A DNA stretch of 5,445 nucleotides, taken from an uncultured Desulfuromonadales bacterium. GTDB taxonomy: Bacteria > Desulfobacterota > Desulfuromonadia > Desulfuromonadales > Geopsychrobacteraceae. The translations under genes and the position numbers were made by a program. Of the stretch, positions 1 through 5,411 are shown piece after piece (positions within the stretch are counted from its first letter, which is position 1; each line of letters begins with the position of its first letter). Where the stretch lies: the NCBI GenBank assembly GCA_945788205.1, contig CALZLE010000026.1:1-5445 (forward strand). Reading direction: 5' to 3'. The notes beneath the pieces were generated by a model. It was not told the DNA's origin. It made no database searches and worked only from the letters and a program-made list of their open reading frames with translations.

Positions 1-790
1 CCTGCTCGCCGACCGCCGCCATTCGGCAATCGTCAGCACATTGCTGACAATCGGCACAAAGACGATCCGGCTCTCGCACCAACAGCGCCCGATGACTGCA
101 GATTCCCAACAGTGCCCCGAGCGGACAAAGGTTTTTACACCAGAAACGGCGTTCAACCCGCTCGAGCAACAGAATACTCAAAAACACCAGCAGGGTGAAC
201 AAGCCCAAAGTGTAGCTCGGCTGGAAAAAAGCCATCAGGTTGTCGCGAAAAACCGGGTAGAGGCCGTTGATCAGTTCAACCTCATATTGATAGGCCAGAT
301 CGAAAAGGCCGTTCATAACCAGGTTGTAGGCAGGATAGAGTGAGAGAGTCAAAGAGCGGAGAAAGATCGCTAACGGGTCGATCAAGCCAAGCAGTTGAAC
401 GCCGCCAAAACTGGCAACGGTTAAGCTGAACAAAAGCAGATATTTTATTTTACGCCAGCTGCGATTTTGGAGGTGCCTGCCGCGACCGATAAGTTTTCCA
501 CAACCATCGATAGTGGTTCCAAGCGGACAGATCCAGCCACAGAAAAACCGGCCGAACAGCGCCGTCAAAACCAACAACACCAATGCTGGCCAGAGCGACC
601 AGCTGAAAGATCCGGGAGCCAGAAAATCGGCGAGCGCCGCTAATGGATCGATTCGAAACAGCAGACTGACGGGATAGGGAAGTTCATCCAGCCCCCGATA
701 CTCAGTCTGCAAAAACAGCCAGAGGAAACCGAGCAAACAAAATAACTGCACCCCACGGCGTAAATTGCTTTTTTTCAGTGAAATCTTCAA
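1..790 (-). CDS. NapH/NosR-like membrane 4Fe-4S polyferredoxin, C-terminus outside window (partial)
   Basis: This is an integral membrane electron-transfer protein of the NapH/NosR C-terminal/CcoG-like group; 263 codons are visible and the 3' end lies beyond base 1. Reading the minus strand from a TTG at 790-788, residues about 14-28 are hydrophobic after a basic start (KK, RR). Further hydrophobic stretches lie near 66-82, 115-137 and 195-210. The family's two hallmark motifs are present: C84-G-W-I-C88-P-L-G and C218-K-N-L-C222-P-L-G-A. A ferredoxin-type CxxCxxCxxxC begins at C245 (C245, C248, C251, C255), and at least one more cluster motif would be expected past the edge. The TTG overlaps the TGA of the DUF362 gene (TTGA), so translation is probably coupled; the only Shine-Dalgarno candidate is a weak GGA 10 nt upstream. 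A GTG at residue 14 is a less likely start because it would cut into the first membrane segment. Such proteins pass electrons between the quinol pool and periplasmic or cytoplasmic partners; the partner here is inferred to be the DUF362 protein. Family assignment is firm, role is not. Confidence 0.9.
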   Translation of the reverse strand, partial: MKISLKKSNLRRGVQLFCLLGFLWLFLQTEYRGLDELPYPVSLLFRIDPLAALADFLAPGSFSWSLWPALVLLVLTALFGRFFCGWICPLGTTIDGCGKLIGRGRHLQNRSWRKIKYLLLFSLTVASFGGVQLLGLIDPLAIFLRSLTLSLYPAYNLVMNGLFDLAYQYEVELINGLYPVFRDNLMAFFQPSYTLGLFTLLVFLSILLLERVERRFWCKNLCPLGALLGICSHRALLVREPDRLCADCQQCADDCRMAAVGEQ

Positions 791-1698
791 ACCAGCTGCA
801 TCCGTGCAAGCTCCATCACACCAAGACCACGTTTGGCCCCGGCCACAACTGTCGGTATCTGCTCCGGCCGATAGCCGAACAGAGTCGCGGCAATACTATC
901 TGCGGCAACAATATCGCTCGAAGCGATCAAAGTATTACGCCATTCAACATCTGATAAACGTCCGCCTTGAGGTCCGTTTGCCAACATGATTCGAGTCGCA
1001 TCGACAATCGTCAGATCGGAATGAACCACCATATTGATGTCAGTCACTGCTTCGCCGATCCTGCGATGCAGGCGCCCGCGATTTCCGCCGATCACCCCCA
1101 TGATGTTCTTCATCCCCAAAGTCAGAGTGGAGATCGAATGGTTTTTAGCCACCGGAATATTGATGAAACTATCGGCCTCGATTGCCGGACGATAAAACTC
1201 CCAACGACGCAAATCCCGTCCCTGCTTTATCGCCACTTCCTGATAGGCGCGTCGATCCATATGCTCAATCCGCACCCGATCACTACGTAGCGACTCTACT
1301 GCCGGCTGAATACCACTCTGCACGTAACAACGGCGCGGATCGTTACAGGTATTGTCAAACACCTGCACCTTCACAGCTCCAGCATCCAGACAATGCTCGA
1401 TCACTTCCTTGACCACTTCCGGGTGGGTATTCGCCCCCTGCTCCATCGTGCGATCCCAGCCGATATTCGGCTTAACCACAACCCGGTCTCCGGCTTTGAC
1501 AAACTGACCGATTCCACCGAGCGCAGCTAAGGTCTCATCAACCAGCAAGGGAATATTCAGCCCTTTTCTGACCGCAATTGTGGAAGAATCAGCGGCATTA
1601 AGTGGAGCCGATATTAAATCGAGAACCGGCAGGCTGCTAACGGCAAGAGCACTGTGAAAAACGGAACGGATGAATTGACGACGATCAAGATGGATCAT
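787..1698 (-). CDS. Tat-exported DUF362 domain protein
   Basis: A 303-residue protein of the DUF362 family, whose biochemical function is not established. The N-terminus is a twin-arginine signal: R6-R7-Q-F-I, a hydrophobic stretch to about residue 33, and a plausible cleavage after LNA (residue 35). A folded, possibly cofactor-bearing protein is therefore expected in the periplasm. The DUF362 core follows: VVVKPNIG (73-80), a THPE segment (91-94), a KNH motif (185-187) and LGMKNIMGVIGG (194-205). The C-terminal ferredoxin domain found in some DUF362 proteins is absent, and the few cysteines (103, 118, 124) do not form a cluster motif. The ATG at 1698 is supported by GGGGAGG 5 nt upstream and by the complete Tat signal. 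The stop overlaps the TTG start of the following membrane iron-sulfur gene, so the two products probably work together, the membrane protein supplying or receiving electrons. That link is inference from context; family and export calls rest on visible motifs. Confidence 0.9.
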   Translation of the reverse strand: MIHLDRRQFIRSVFHSALAVSSLPVLDLISAPLNAADSSTIAVRKGLNIPLLVDETLAALGGIGQFVKAGDRVVVKPNIGWDRTMEQGANTHPEVVKEVIEHCLDAGAVKVQVFDNTCNDPRRCYVQSGIQPAVESLRSDRVRIEHMDRRAYQEVAIKQGRDLRRWEFYRPAIEADSFINIPVAKNHSISTLTLGMKNIMGVIGGNRGRLHRRIGEAVTDINMVVHSDLTIVDATRIMLANGPQGGRLSDVEWRNTLIASSDIVAADSIAATLFGYRPEQIPTVVAGAKRGLGVMELARMQLV

Positions 1699-1725
1699 AA
1701 ATGCCTCCCCAAAATGGACTATAAA

Positions 1726-1754
1726 ATCTTATGGGATGAAGACATGAAAGGCAA
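1726..1754 (-). promoter_or_regulatory. Candidate sigma-70 type promoter for the DUF362 operon
   Basis: On the minus strand, TTGCCT (1754-1749) and TAAGAT (1731-1726) are separated by exactly 17 nt, each matching 4 of 6 consensus bases. The predicted start near 1719 leaves a leader of about 20 nt containing the strong GGGGAGG ribosome site (1710-1704). The promoter lies just past the terminator of the tadA/tRNA unit, consistent with a separate transcription unit. The match is moderate and no operator is obvious. Confidence 0.45.
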
Positions 1755-1761
1755 GAGGTAC

Positions 1762-1801
1762 AAAAAAACGGGGAATTGCCACAATAGCAACTCCCCGTTT
1801 T
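1762..1801 (-). terminator. Intrinsic terminator after tRNA-Ser
   Basis: On the minus strand the arms at 1801-1787 and 1779-1765 form a 15-bp stem (with one G-U pair) around a 7-nt loop, with a GGGG/CCCC block in the stem. A run of seven T follows or merges with the stem base (1768-1762). It begins 5 nt after the tRNA CCA end, so it should end the tadA/tRNA transcript. On the plus strand the trailing T run is only four, so termination of opposing transcription would be weaker. Confidence 0.9.
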
Positions 1802-1806
1802 CAGTA

Positions 1807-1894
1807 TGGCGGAGGGGGGGAGATTCGAACTCCCGGTCCCTTGCGGGACAACAGATTTCGAGTCTGTCACCTTCGGCCTCTCGGACACCCCTCC
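1807..1894 (-). tRNA. tRNA-Ser (anticodon CGA)
   Basis: An 88-nt class II tRNA read on the minus strand, with encoded CCA. The acceptor arms GGAGGGG and CCCCTCC pair over 7 bp, followed by the G discriminator and CCA. The anticodon stem ACAGA/TCTGT encloses loop CTCGAAA with anticodon CGA (plus positions 1858-1860), which reads UCG. The long variable arm (TGTCCCGCAAGGGACC) is diagnostic of serine or leucine tRNAs, and the G discriminator fits serine. The T arm is GGGAG-TTCGAAT-CTCCC. It starts 5 nt after the tadA stop and is followed by a terminator. With no promoter room between them, it is most likely processed from the tadA transcript. Confidence 0.97.
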
Positions 1895-1899
1895 AAACT

Positions 1900-2394
1900 T
1901 TATTTATTATTTTGTTTTTGCTGCTTTTTCTGCTCCCGTATCTTACGAAAGAAGCTGCTGAGCTGCTCGCTGCATTCCTGCTGCAGCACCCCTTCCCTTA
2001 CCTGGACCTGATGGTTGAAACGATCGTCGGTTGAAAAATTGTAAATTGAACCAACCGCTCCGACTTTGGGATCGCGGCAACCGAAAACCAGATGAGGAAC
2101 TCGCGCCAAGATGATCCCACCCATGCACATAACACAGGGCTCAAGGGTAACGTATAAGGTACAATCGATCAAGCGCCACGAGCCGAGGAACTCTGCCGCC
2201 TGCCGGATGGCAATCAGCTCAGCGTGGGCAGTTGGATCTTGATCGGTTTCACGCAAATTATGCCCGCGACCGATGATCTCGCCATCCTTAACCACCAAGG
2301 CACCGATCGGTACTTCGGCCAAAGCTTCTGCAGCTACAGCTTCCTGCATTGCCAGCCGCATAAAATGCTGATCCTGCTCTGTCAGAGAACTCAT
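1900..2394 (-). CDS. tadA: tRNA-specific adenosine deaminase TadA
   Basis: TadA is a cytoplasmic zinc enzyme that converts A34 to inosine in tRNA-Arg(ACG), allowing CGN codon decoding; it is usually essential. The 164-residue length matches bacterial TadA (about 150-170). The cytidine/deoxycytidylate deaminase signature is complete: H57-A-E59 (zinc ligand and proton-shuttle glutamate) and P86-C87-V-M-C90 (the two cysteine zinc ligands). Also typical are the EVPIGALVV segment (27-35), the DPTAHAE context, and the ARVPHLVFGCRDPKVGAVGS stretch (97-116). The ATG at 2394 gives an N-terminus aligning with known TadA (residues before FMRLAM). Its ribosome site is poor, the nearest GAGG lying about 14 nt upstream; Met12 has a better-spaced AGGA but would remove part of helix 1. 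The C-terminus is a Lys/Gln-rich tail (KKQQKQNNK), probably disordered. The downstream tRNA-Ser is not a substrate, having no A34. No convincing promoter was found upstream. Confidence 0.97.
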   Translation of the reverse strand: MSSLTEQDQHFMRLAMQEAVAAEALAEVPIGALVVKDGEIIGRGHNLRETDQDPTAHAELIAIRQAAEFLGSWRLIDCTLYVTLEPCVMCMGGIILARVPHLVFGCRDPKVGAVGSIYNFSTDDRFNHQVQVREGVLQQECSEQLSSFFRKIREQKKQQKQNNK

Positions 2395-2537
2395 TTCAAG
2401 CTGTGCCGCCTCGCCCCAAAAACCATGTCAAGGGGAACAGTTATTATCACGAAGAACCTGTAAAAACAAGCGAAAATTCTTTTTCTGCGGCTGTTATCAC
2501 TCTCTTTCGATACCGATTTAACCGACAAAAAACGACC

Positions 2538-2566
2538 TTGACAGGCAAAAACTTCGGGCGTATTGT
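2538..2566 (+). promoter_or_regulatory. Sigma-70 type promoter of the NifX-like/ATPase operon
   Basis: A perfect TTGACA -35 box (2538-2543) is followed after exactly 17 nt by TATTGT (2561-2566, 4 of 6 matches to TATAAT). Initiation is expected near 2573, giving a leader of about 45 nt before the ATG at 2618. The weak -10 box lies inside a palindrome, which suggests the promoter is built for repression. The spacing and perfect -35 make this a good prediction, but it is not experimental. Confidence 0.7.
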
Positions 2567-2582
2567 GCATATGCACACAACG
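2559..2582 (+). promoter_or_regulatory. 24-bp palindromic operator overlapping the -10 box
   Basis: The core TGTGCATATGCACA (2564-2577) is a perfect 14-bp palindrome. After two unpaired positions on each side the symmetry resumes with CGT (2559-2561) and ACG (2580-2582), so 10 of 12 base pairs are symmetric. It covers the -10 hexamer and the predicted start site, the usual place for a dimeric repressor. The regulator is not encoded in the window. DUF134-type helix-turn-helix proteins often neighbour NifX-like genes and are one candidate, by inference only. A transcript hairpin is less likely because the site straddles the start point. Confidence 0.65.
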
Positions 2583-2617
2583 ATTCTACTTAAACTTACT
2601 GAACAAGGAGATAAATA

Positions 2618-3373
2618 ATGAAAATCGCCGTGACCGCCCAGGAAGGCCGCATTGATGCTCAAGTAGACTCTCGCTTTGGCCGGGCACCCTTTTTTATGAT
2701 CGCTGACAGTGAAACGATGGATGTTTACGCTTACGACAATTCTGCAGGTTTTAGTGCTGGCAACGGCGCCGGGACCAGTGCGGCCCAGTTGATGGCGGAA
2801 CAGAGCGTTGACGCCCTCTATACCGGGAAAGTTGGCCCCAAAGCTGCCGAGGCATTGAAAAAGGCAGGCGTGAAAGTGAAGGAAGAAACCACCGGCACAG
2901 TTGAAGAGGTTCTAACCACAGCGTTGCAAAATATCGTGACGGCACAAACAGATGAACCACAAACAGAGCTTGAAATTCCGCCATCAAAGCCTGTTGCTCC
3001 CGGTGCAATCCGCGTTGCGATTCCCTCTGACAGCGATGCTGGAATGACCGCACCTCGCTCCGGCCACTTCGGCAAATGTGCCTATTACACGCTGGTCGAT
3101 ATTGCCGAAAAGGATGTCGTTTCGGTGCAATCGATGCGGAACGGCGGCCATGTCGTTGGTGGCTGCTCGGTACCGGTCAGGCTATTGAAAGGCTGGGACG
3201 TCAACAAAGTCATGGTGGCAGGCATCGGCGGTCGACCACTGACTGGATTTCAGAATGAAGGCATCCATGTTTATTCCGGGCACGGCGATACGGTTCAGGA
3301 AACGGTCAATGCCTATCTACAGGGGCAACTCGGCCCGATCCAGCAGGATCAGGTTTGTGGCGGCGGAGCCTGA
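2618..3373 (+). CDS. Tandem two-domain NifX/NafY-like (dinitrogenase FeMo-cofactor superfamily) protein
   Basis: A 251-residue cytoplasmic protein made of two consecutive domains of the dinitrogenase iron-molybdenum cofactor family (NifX, NafY, NifB C-terminus, MTH1175, orange protein). Domain 1 (about 1-108) starts MKIAVTAQ and has the diagnostic VDSRFGRAPFF (16-26). A Pro/Glu-rich linker (about 109-129) leads to domain 2 (about 130-238), which starts IRVAIPSDSD and has the second subtype's APRSGHFGKCAYYTLVD (145-161) and HVVGGCSVP (178-186). Possible metal-cluster ligands in domain 2 are H150, C154 and C183. The C-terminus ends in a Gly-rich tail with C247 (CGGGA). Such domains hold or carry metalloclusters; usually they occur as separate single-domain proteins, so the fusion is notable. 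The ATG at 2618 is preceded by AAGGAG with 7-nt spacing. It is first in an operon with two ferredoxin-ATPases, 2 nt before the next start. Nitrogenase involvement is not implied, as no nif structural gene is present. Confidence 0.92.
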   Translation: MKIAVTAQEGRIDAQVDSRFGRAPFFMIADSETMDVYAYDNSAGFSAGNGAGTSAAQLMAEQSVDALYTGKVGPKAAEALKKAGVKVKEETTGTVEEVLTTALQNIVTAQTDEPQTELEIPPSKPVAPGAIRVAIPSDSDAGMTAPRSGHFGKCAYYTLVDIAEKDVVSVQSMRNGGHVVGGCSVPVRLLKGWDVNKVMVAGIGGRPLTGFQNEGIHVYSGHGDTVQETVNAYLQGQLGPIQQDQVCGGGA

Positions 3374-3375
3374 AA

Positions 3376-4206
3376 GTGATTATCTCGGTTGTTAGCGGCA
3401 AAGGGGGAGCTGGCAAAACGACAATTGCCACCTCTCTGGCTCACATTCTGGGTGCTGACTATTACGATCTCGATGTTGATGCACCGAACGGTGAGCATTA
3501 TTTACAGCCGCTGATCGACGAGACCCGATCGTCGTTTGTCAATCATCCAGTCGTTGACAACTCGATCTGCAACGGTTGCGGAAGCTGCACTCAGGAATGC
3601 CGTTTCAACGCCCTGTACAAGATTCGCGAGCAAATCTATCTGAATGATCACCTCTGCCATAGCTGCAACCTGTGCCGTGAAGTCTGCCCGGTTGGCGCGA
3701 TCAGCTACAAGCAGGTTGTCATCGGGGAAGTTCGCAGTGGCATCTCTTCGCGCACCGGAGCGCAGGTCGTCATCGGCGATCTCGAAATCGGCTCAACCCG
3801 CGGCACTGCGCTGATTCAGGATATTGCTCGGCAGCTTGACAAATCTGACATGGCTATTCTTGACGGACCTCCCGGAAACTCTTGCGCGGCAGTCGCCGCA
3901 ATCAAGCCAGCGGACCTCGTGATTCTGGTTATTGAGCCGACTCCGTTCGGCATCCACGATATGCTACAGGCGCTCAACATCTTACGCGATCTCAACAAAC
4001 CACTGATCGCCATCGCCAACAAATCGCTGGGCGATGAAGAGCTGAAAACCGTTCTCGCTGCCGAGCAACTCGAACTAGCCACATCGATCCCGTTACGGAG
4101 CGATTATCATAAACACCTAATCCAGGGAGAGATTTTAAGCCGGGCCGATGCCAAAGTCTTTCGACAATTAGTGCAAGCGGTTCAGTCGGGGAGCAACACG
4201 GGATGA
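3376..4206 (+). CDS. MinD/Mrp-type P-loop ATPase with inserted 2x[4Fe-4S] ferredoxin domain (first copy)
   Basis: A 276-residue cytoplasmic SIMIBI ATPase of the type found in ORP and NifX-like gene clusters. The deviant Walker A SGKGGAGKTT spans residues 7-16, with the signature lysine K9 that implies nucleotide-dependent dimerisation. A DLDVDAPN switch I segment lies at 31-38 and the DGPPGNSC Walker B/switch II at 163-170. Between them is a bacterial ferredoxin module with two complete motifs: C65, C68, C71, C75 and C94, C97, C100, C104-Pro. It likely couples ATP hydrolysis to electron delivery or cluster handling for the NifX-like partner (inference). A longer reading from TTG 3355 is possible. 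The GTG at 3376 is preferred because GGAG lies 7 nt upstream and the protein then begins MIISVVSGKGG, the usual spacing to the P-loop. It follows the upstream stop by 2 nt and overlaps the next gene's ATG, indicating translational coupling. Confidence 0.93.
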   Translation: MIISVVSGKGGAGKTTIATSLAHILGADYYDLDVDAPNGEHYLQPLIDETRSSFVNHPVVDNSICNGCGSCTQECRFNALYKIREQIYLNDHLCHSCNLCREVCPVGAISYKQVVIGEVRSGISSRTGAQVVIGDLEIGSTRGTALIQDIARQLDKSDMAILDGPPGNSCAAVAAIKPADLVILVIEPTPFGIHDMLQALNILRDLNKPLIAIANKSLGDEELKTVLAAEQLELATSIPLRSDYHKHLIQGEILSRADAKVFRQLVQAVQSGSNTG

Positions 4207-5066
4207 AACAGATAGCCGTGATGAGTGGCAAAGGCGGAGCAGGAAAAACCTCAGTGGCCGCTGCCCTGATAAAACTCCTTCCGGCGGTCATCGCTGTTGA
4301 TGCCGACGTTAACGCATCAAATCTACCAATCCTCCTGCAACCCGAAGAAAGAATCGAAGAAGACGCTTTCTTCGGAACGGATATCGCGCAAATCAGATCG
4401 GAGAGCTGCAGCCATTGCGGACAGTGCCAAAAAATTTGCGCTTTTGATGCAATCAGCATCTCCTCGCAGGGAAACTATGTTGTCAATAACAACTGTGAAG
4501 GCTGTGCCGCATGCGTATGGATCTGCCCATCACAGAGCATTCACACGGTCCCGTATCGTTGCGGAACTCAATATTTCAGTCGCATCGAAAATGGCTATCT
4601 CATACACGCCGACCTTAACCCCGGCGCCGACAACAGCGGCAAGCTGATCGCTGCCACCCGCGCACAATCAATGGAGCTGGCCCAAACAAAGAATTTTGGC
4701 ATCATCCTGATCGATGGGCCTCCCGGCACGAGCTGCCAGGCAATCTCAAGTCTGACCGGGGTCGACCTGGTTTTGGTCGTTCTGGAAGAAAGCCTGAGCG
4801 GACTCTCCGACTACCGCAGACTTGCCAAGCTGATGGACCACTTCCGTTTGCCCCATCTAGTTCTGCTAAATAAAGCCGGTATCGACTCCAATGTTTCAAC
4901 TAAGCTCGAGCGCTGCGTAGCTGATTGCGATGGGACAATAGCGGCCCGCATCCCTTTTGATCCCGATATCCCGCAAGCGCTCGCACGCCTTGAAACACTC
5001 ATCGATATGCCCCGTTACCGGTCGGAGATTGAAAAATTGTGCGAACAAATGCTGCAGAGGCTCTAA
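4203..5066 (+). CDS. MinD/Mrp-type P-loop ATPase with inserted 2x[4Fe-4S] ferredoxin domain (second copy)
   Basis: A 287-residue paralogue of the preceding ATPase with the same architecture. The deviant Walker A is SGKGGAGKTS (8-17) with K10, the switch I segment VDADVNASN is at 32-40, and DGPPGTSC is at 171-178. The ferredoxin insertion has C69, C72, C75, C79 and C98, C101, C104, C108-Pro, so all eight ligands are intact. The proteins diverge outside these motifs, as expected for an old paralogous pair rather than a recent duplication. The ATG overlaps the upstream stop (ATGA, 4203-4206) and GGGGAG lies 9 nt upstream, so both copies are probably made in balanced amounts and may form a heterodimer. 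In sulfate reducers the comparable genes accompany orange-protein genes; here the presumed partner is the tandem NifX-like protein at the head of the operon. Enzymatic substrate is unknown. No convincing intrinsic terminator follows the stop. Confidence 0.93.
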   Translation: MKQIAVMSGKGGAGKTSVAAALIKLLPAVIAVDADVNASNLPILLQPEERIEEDAFFGTDIAQIRSESCSHCGQCQKICAFDAISISSQGNYVVNNNCEGCAACVWICPSQSIHTVPYRCGTQYFSRIENGYLIHADLNPGADNSGKLIAATRAQSMELAQTKNFGIILIDGPPGTSCQAISSLTGVDLVLVVLEESLSGLSDYRRLAKLMDHFRLPHLVLLNKAGIDSNVSTKLERCVADCDGTIAARIPFDPDIPQALARLETLIDMPRYRSEIEKLCEQMLQRL

Positions 5067-5411
5067 GGTCTTTTTTCGATGTCCCGAAGCACTCGTTATT
5101 CGTAAATCGACGCCATCCTAACTACGGCAAAAAGAGAATAAATAAAATATTTTCCCCGATTATTTTATATATCTTCTGAACAAATCAGCCACAACCCTAA
5201 TATTATCAACAGCTTAATAGCTGACAAAAAACACAAACCCTCCCTGTCCTCTACCTAAAGTGTATGTCTCTCATATACAATATACAGTCGAAAAAACAGG
5301 CTACGAAACCCCTCAAACGTATTTTTTCTCATGTAATAACGAACAGTTAAAAAATATGCAAAAAAAGATTTCCCGACTTGGCACAGCCCCTGCTCTATAG
5401 GAGTGACAAGA
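5067..5411. other. AT-rich intergenic region without recognised gene
   Basis: About 345 nt between the ATPase operon and the next plus-strand gene. It is clearly richer in A and T than its neighbours, with several A and T runs. I see no credible coding frame, RNA gene or strong terminator; the T6 at 5071-5076 lacks a preceding stable stem. Small inverted repeats occur: ATAAAATA/TATTTTAT (5142-5149 and 5161-5168), CAGCT-TAAT-AGCTG (5210-5223) and TGTAT-N9-ATACA (5261-5279). The last lies about 100 bp upstream of the -24 box, where an enhancer-binding protein could sit. The right end holds the -24/-12 motif. Confidence 0.6.
5379..5394 (+). promoter_or_regulatory. Sigma-54 (-24/-12) promoter
   Basis: TGGCAC (5379-5384) and CTGCT (5390-5394) match the -24 and -12 elements of the consensus TGGCAC-N5-TTGCW with one substitution. 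The invariant GG (5380-5381) and GC (5392-5393) are separated by the required 10 nt. Predicted initiation is near 5405, only a few bases before the apparent start codon at 5412 and downstream of its ribosome site, which is awkward. The element match is good; its link to that start codon is uncertain. Confidence 0.6.

Noticed and set aside
41..343. Plus-strand 100-codon frame at the left end
   Set aside because: It is antisense to the membrane iron-sulfur gene, whose cysteine motifs are unmistakable, and its product has no recognisable features.
1685..1888. A 67-codon minus-strand frame beginning MSERPKVTDSKS
   Set aside because: It is the translation of the tRNA-Ser gene and its terminator; peptides of this kind are a well-known false call over serine tRNAs.
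2426..2431. Minus-strand TTGACA as a -35 box for tadA
   Set aside because: The position 17 nt downstream is GC-rich (CGGCAC) with no -10 resemblance, so no promoter was called.
2618..3373. Evidence for nitrogen fixation
   Set aside because: NifX-like domains are widespread outside nitrogenase systems, and no nifHDK, nifB, nifE or nifN gene is present in the window.
3355..3375. TTG at 3355 as the start of the first ATPase
   Set aside because: It adds seven residues (MWRRSLK) encoded by the end of the upstream gene and lacks a spaced ribosome site, whereas GTG 3376 has GGAG at 7 nt and the standard N-terminus.
3992..4459. Minus-strand 155-codon frame across the junction of the two ATPase genes
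   Set aside because: It is antisense to two well-supported genes, and its composition looks like a shadow of their coding bias.
5071..5076. T6 run after the second ATPase as an intrinsic terminator
   Set aside because: The preceding bases do not form a stable stem; only trivial 4-bp pairings are possible.
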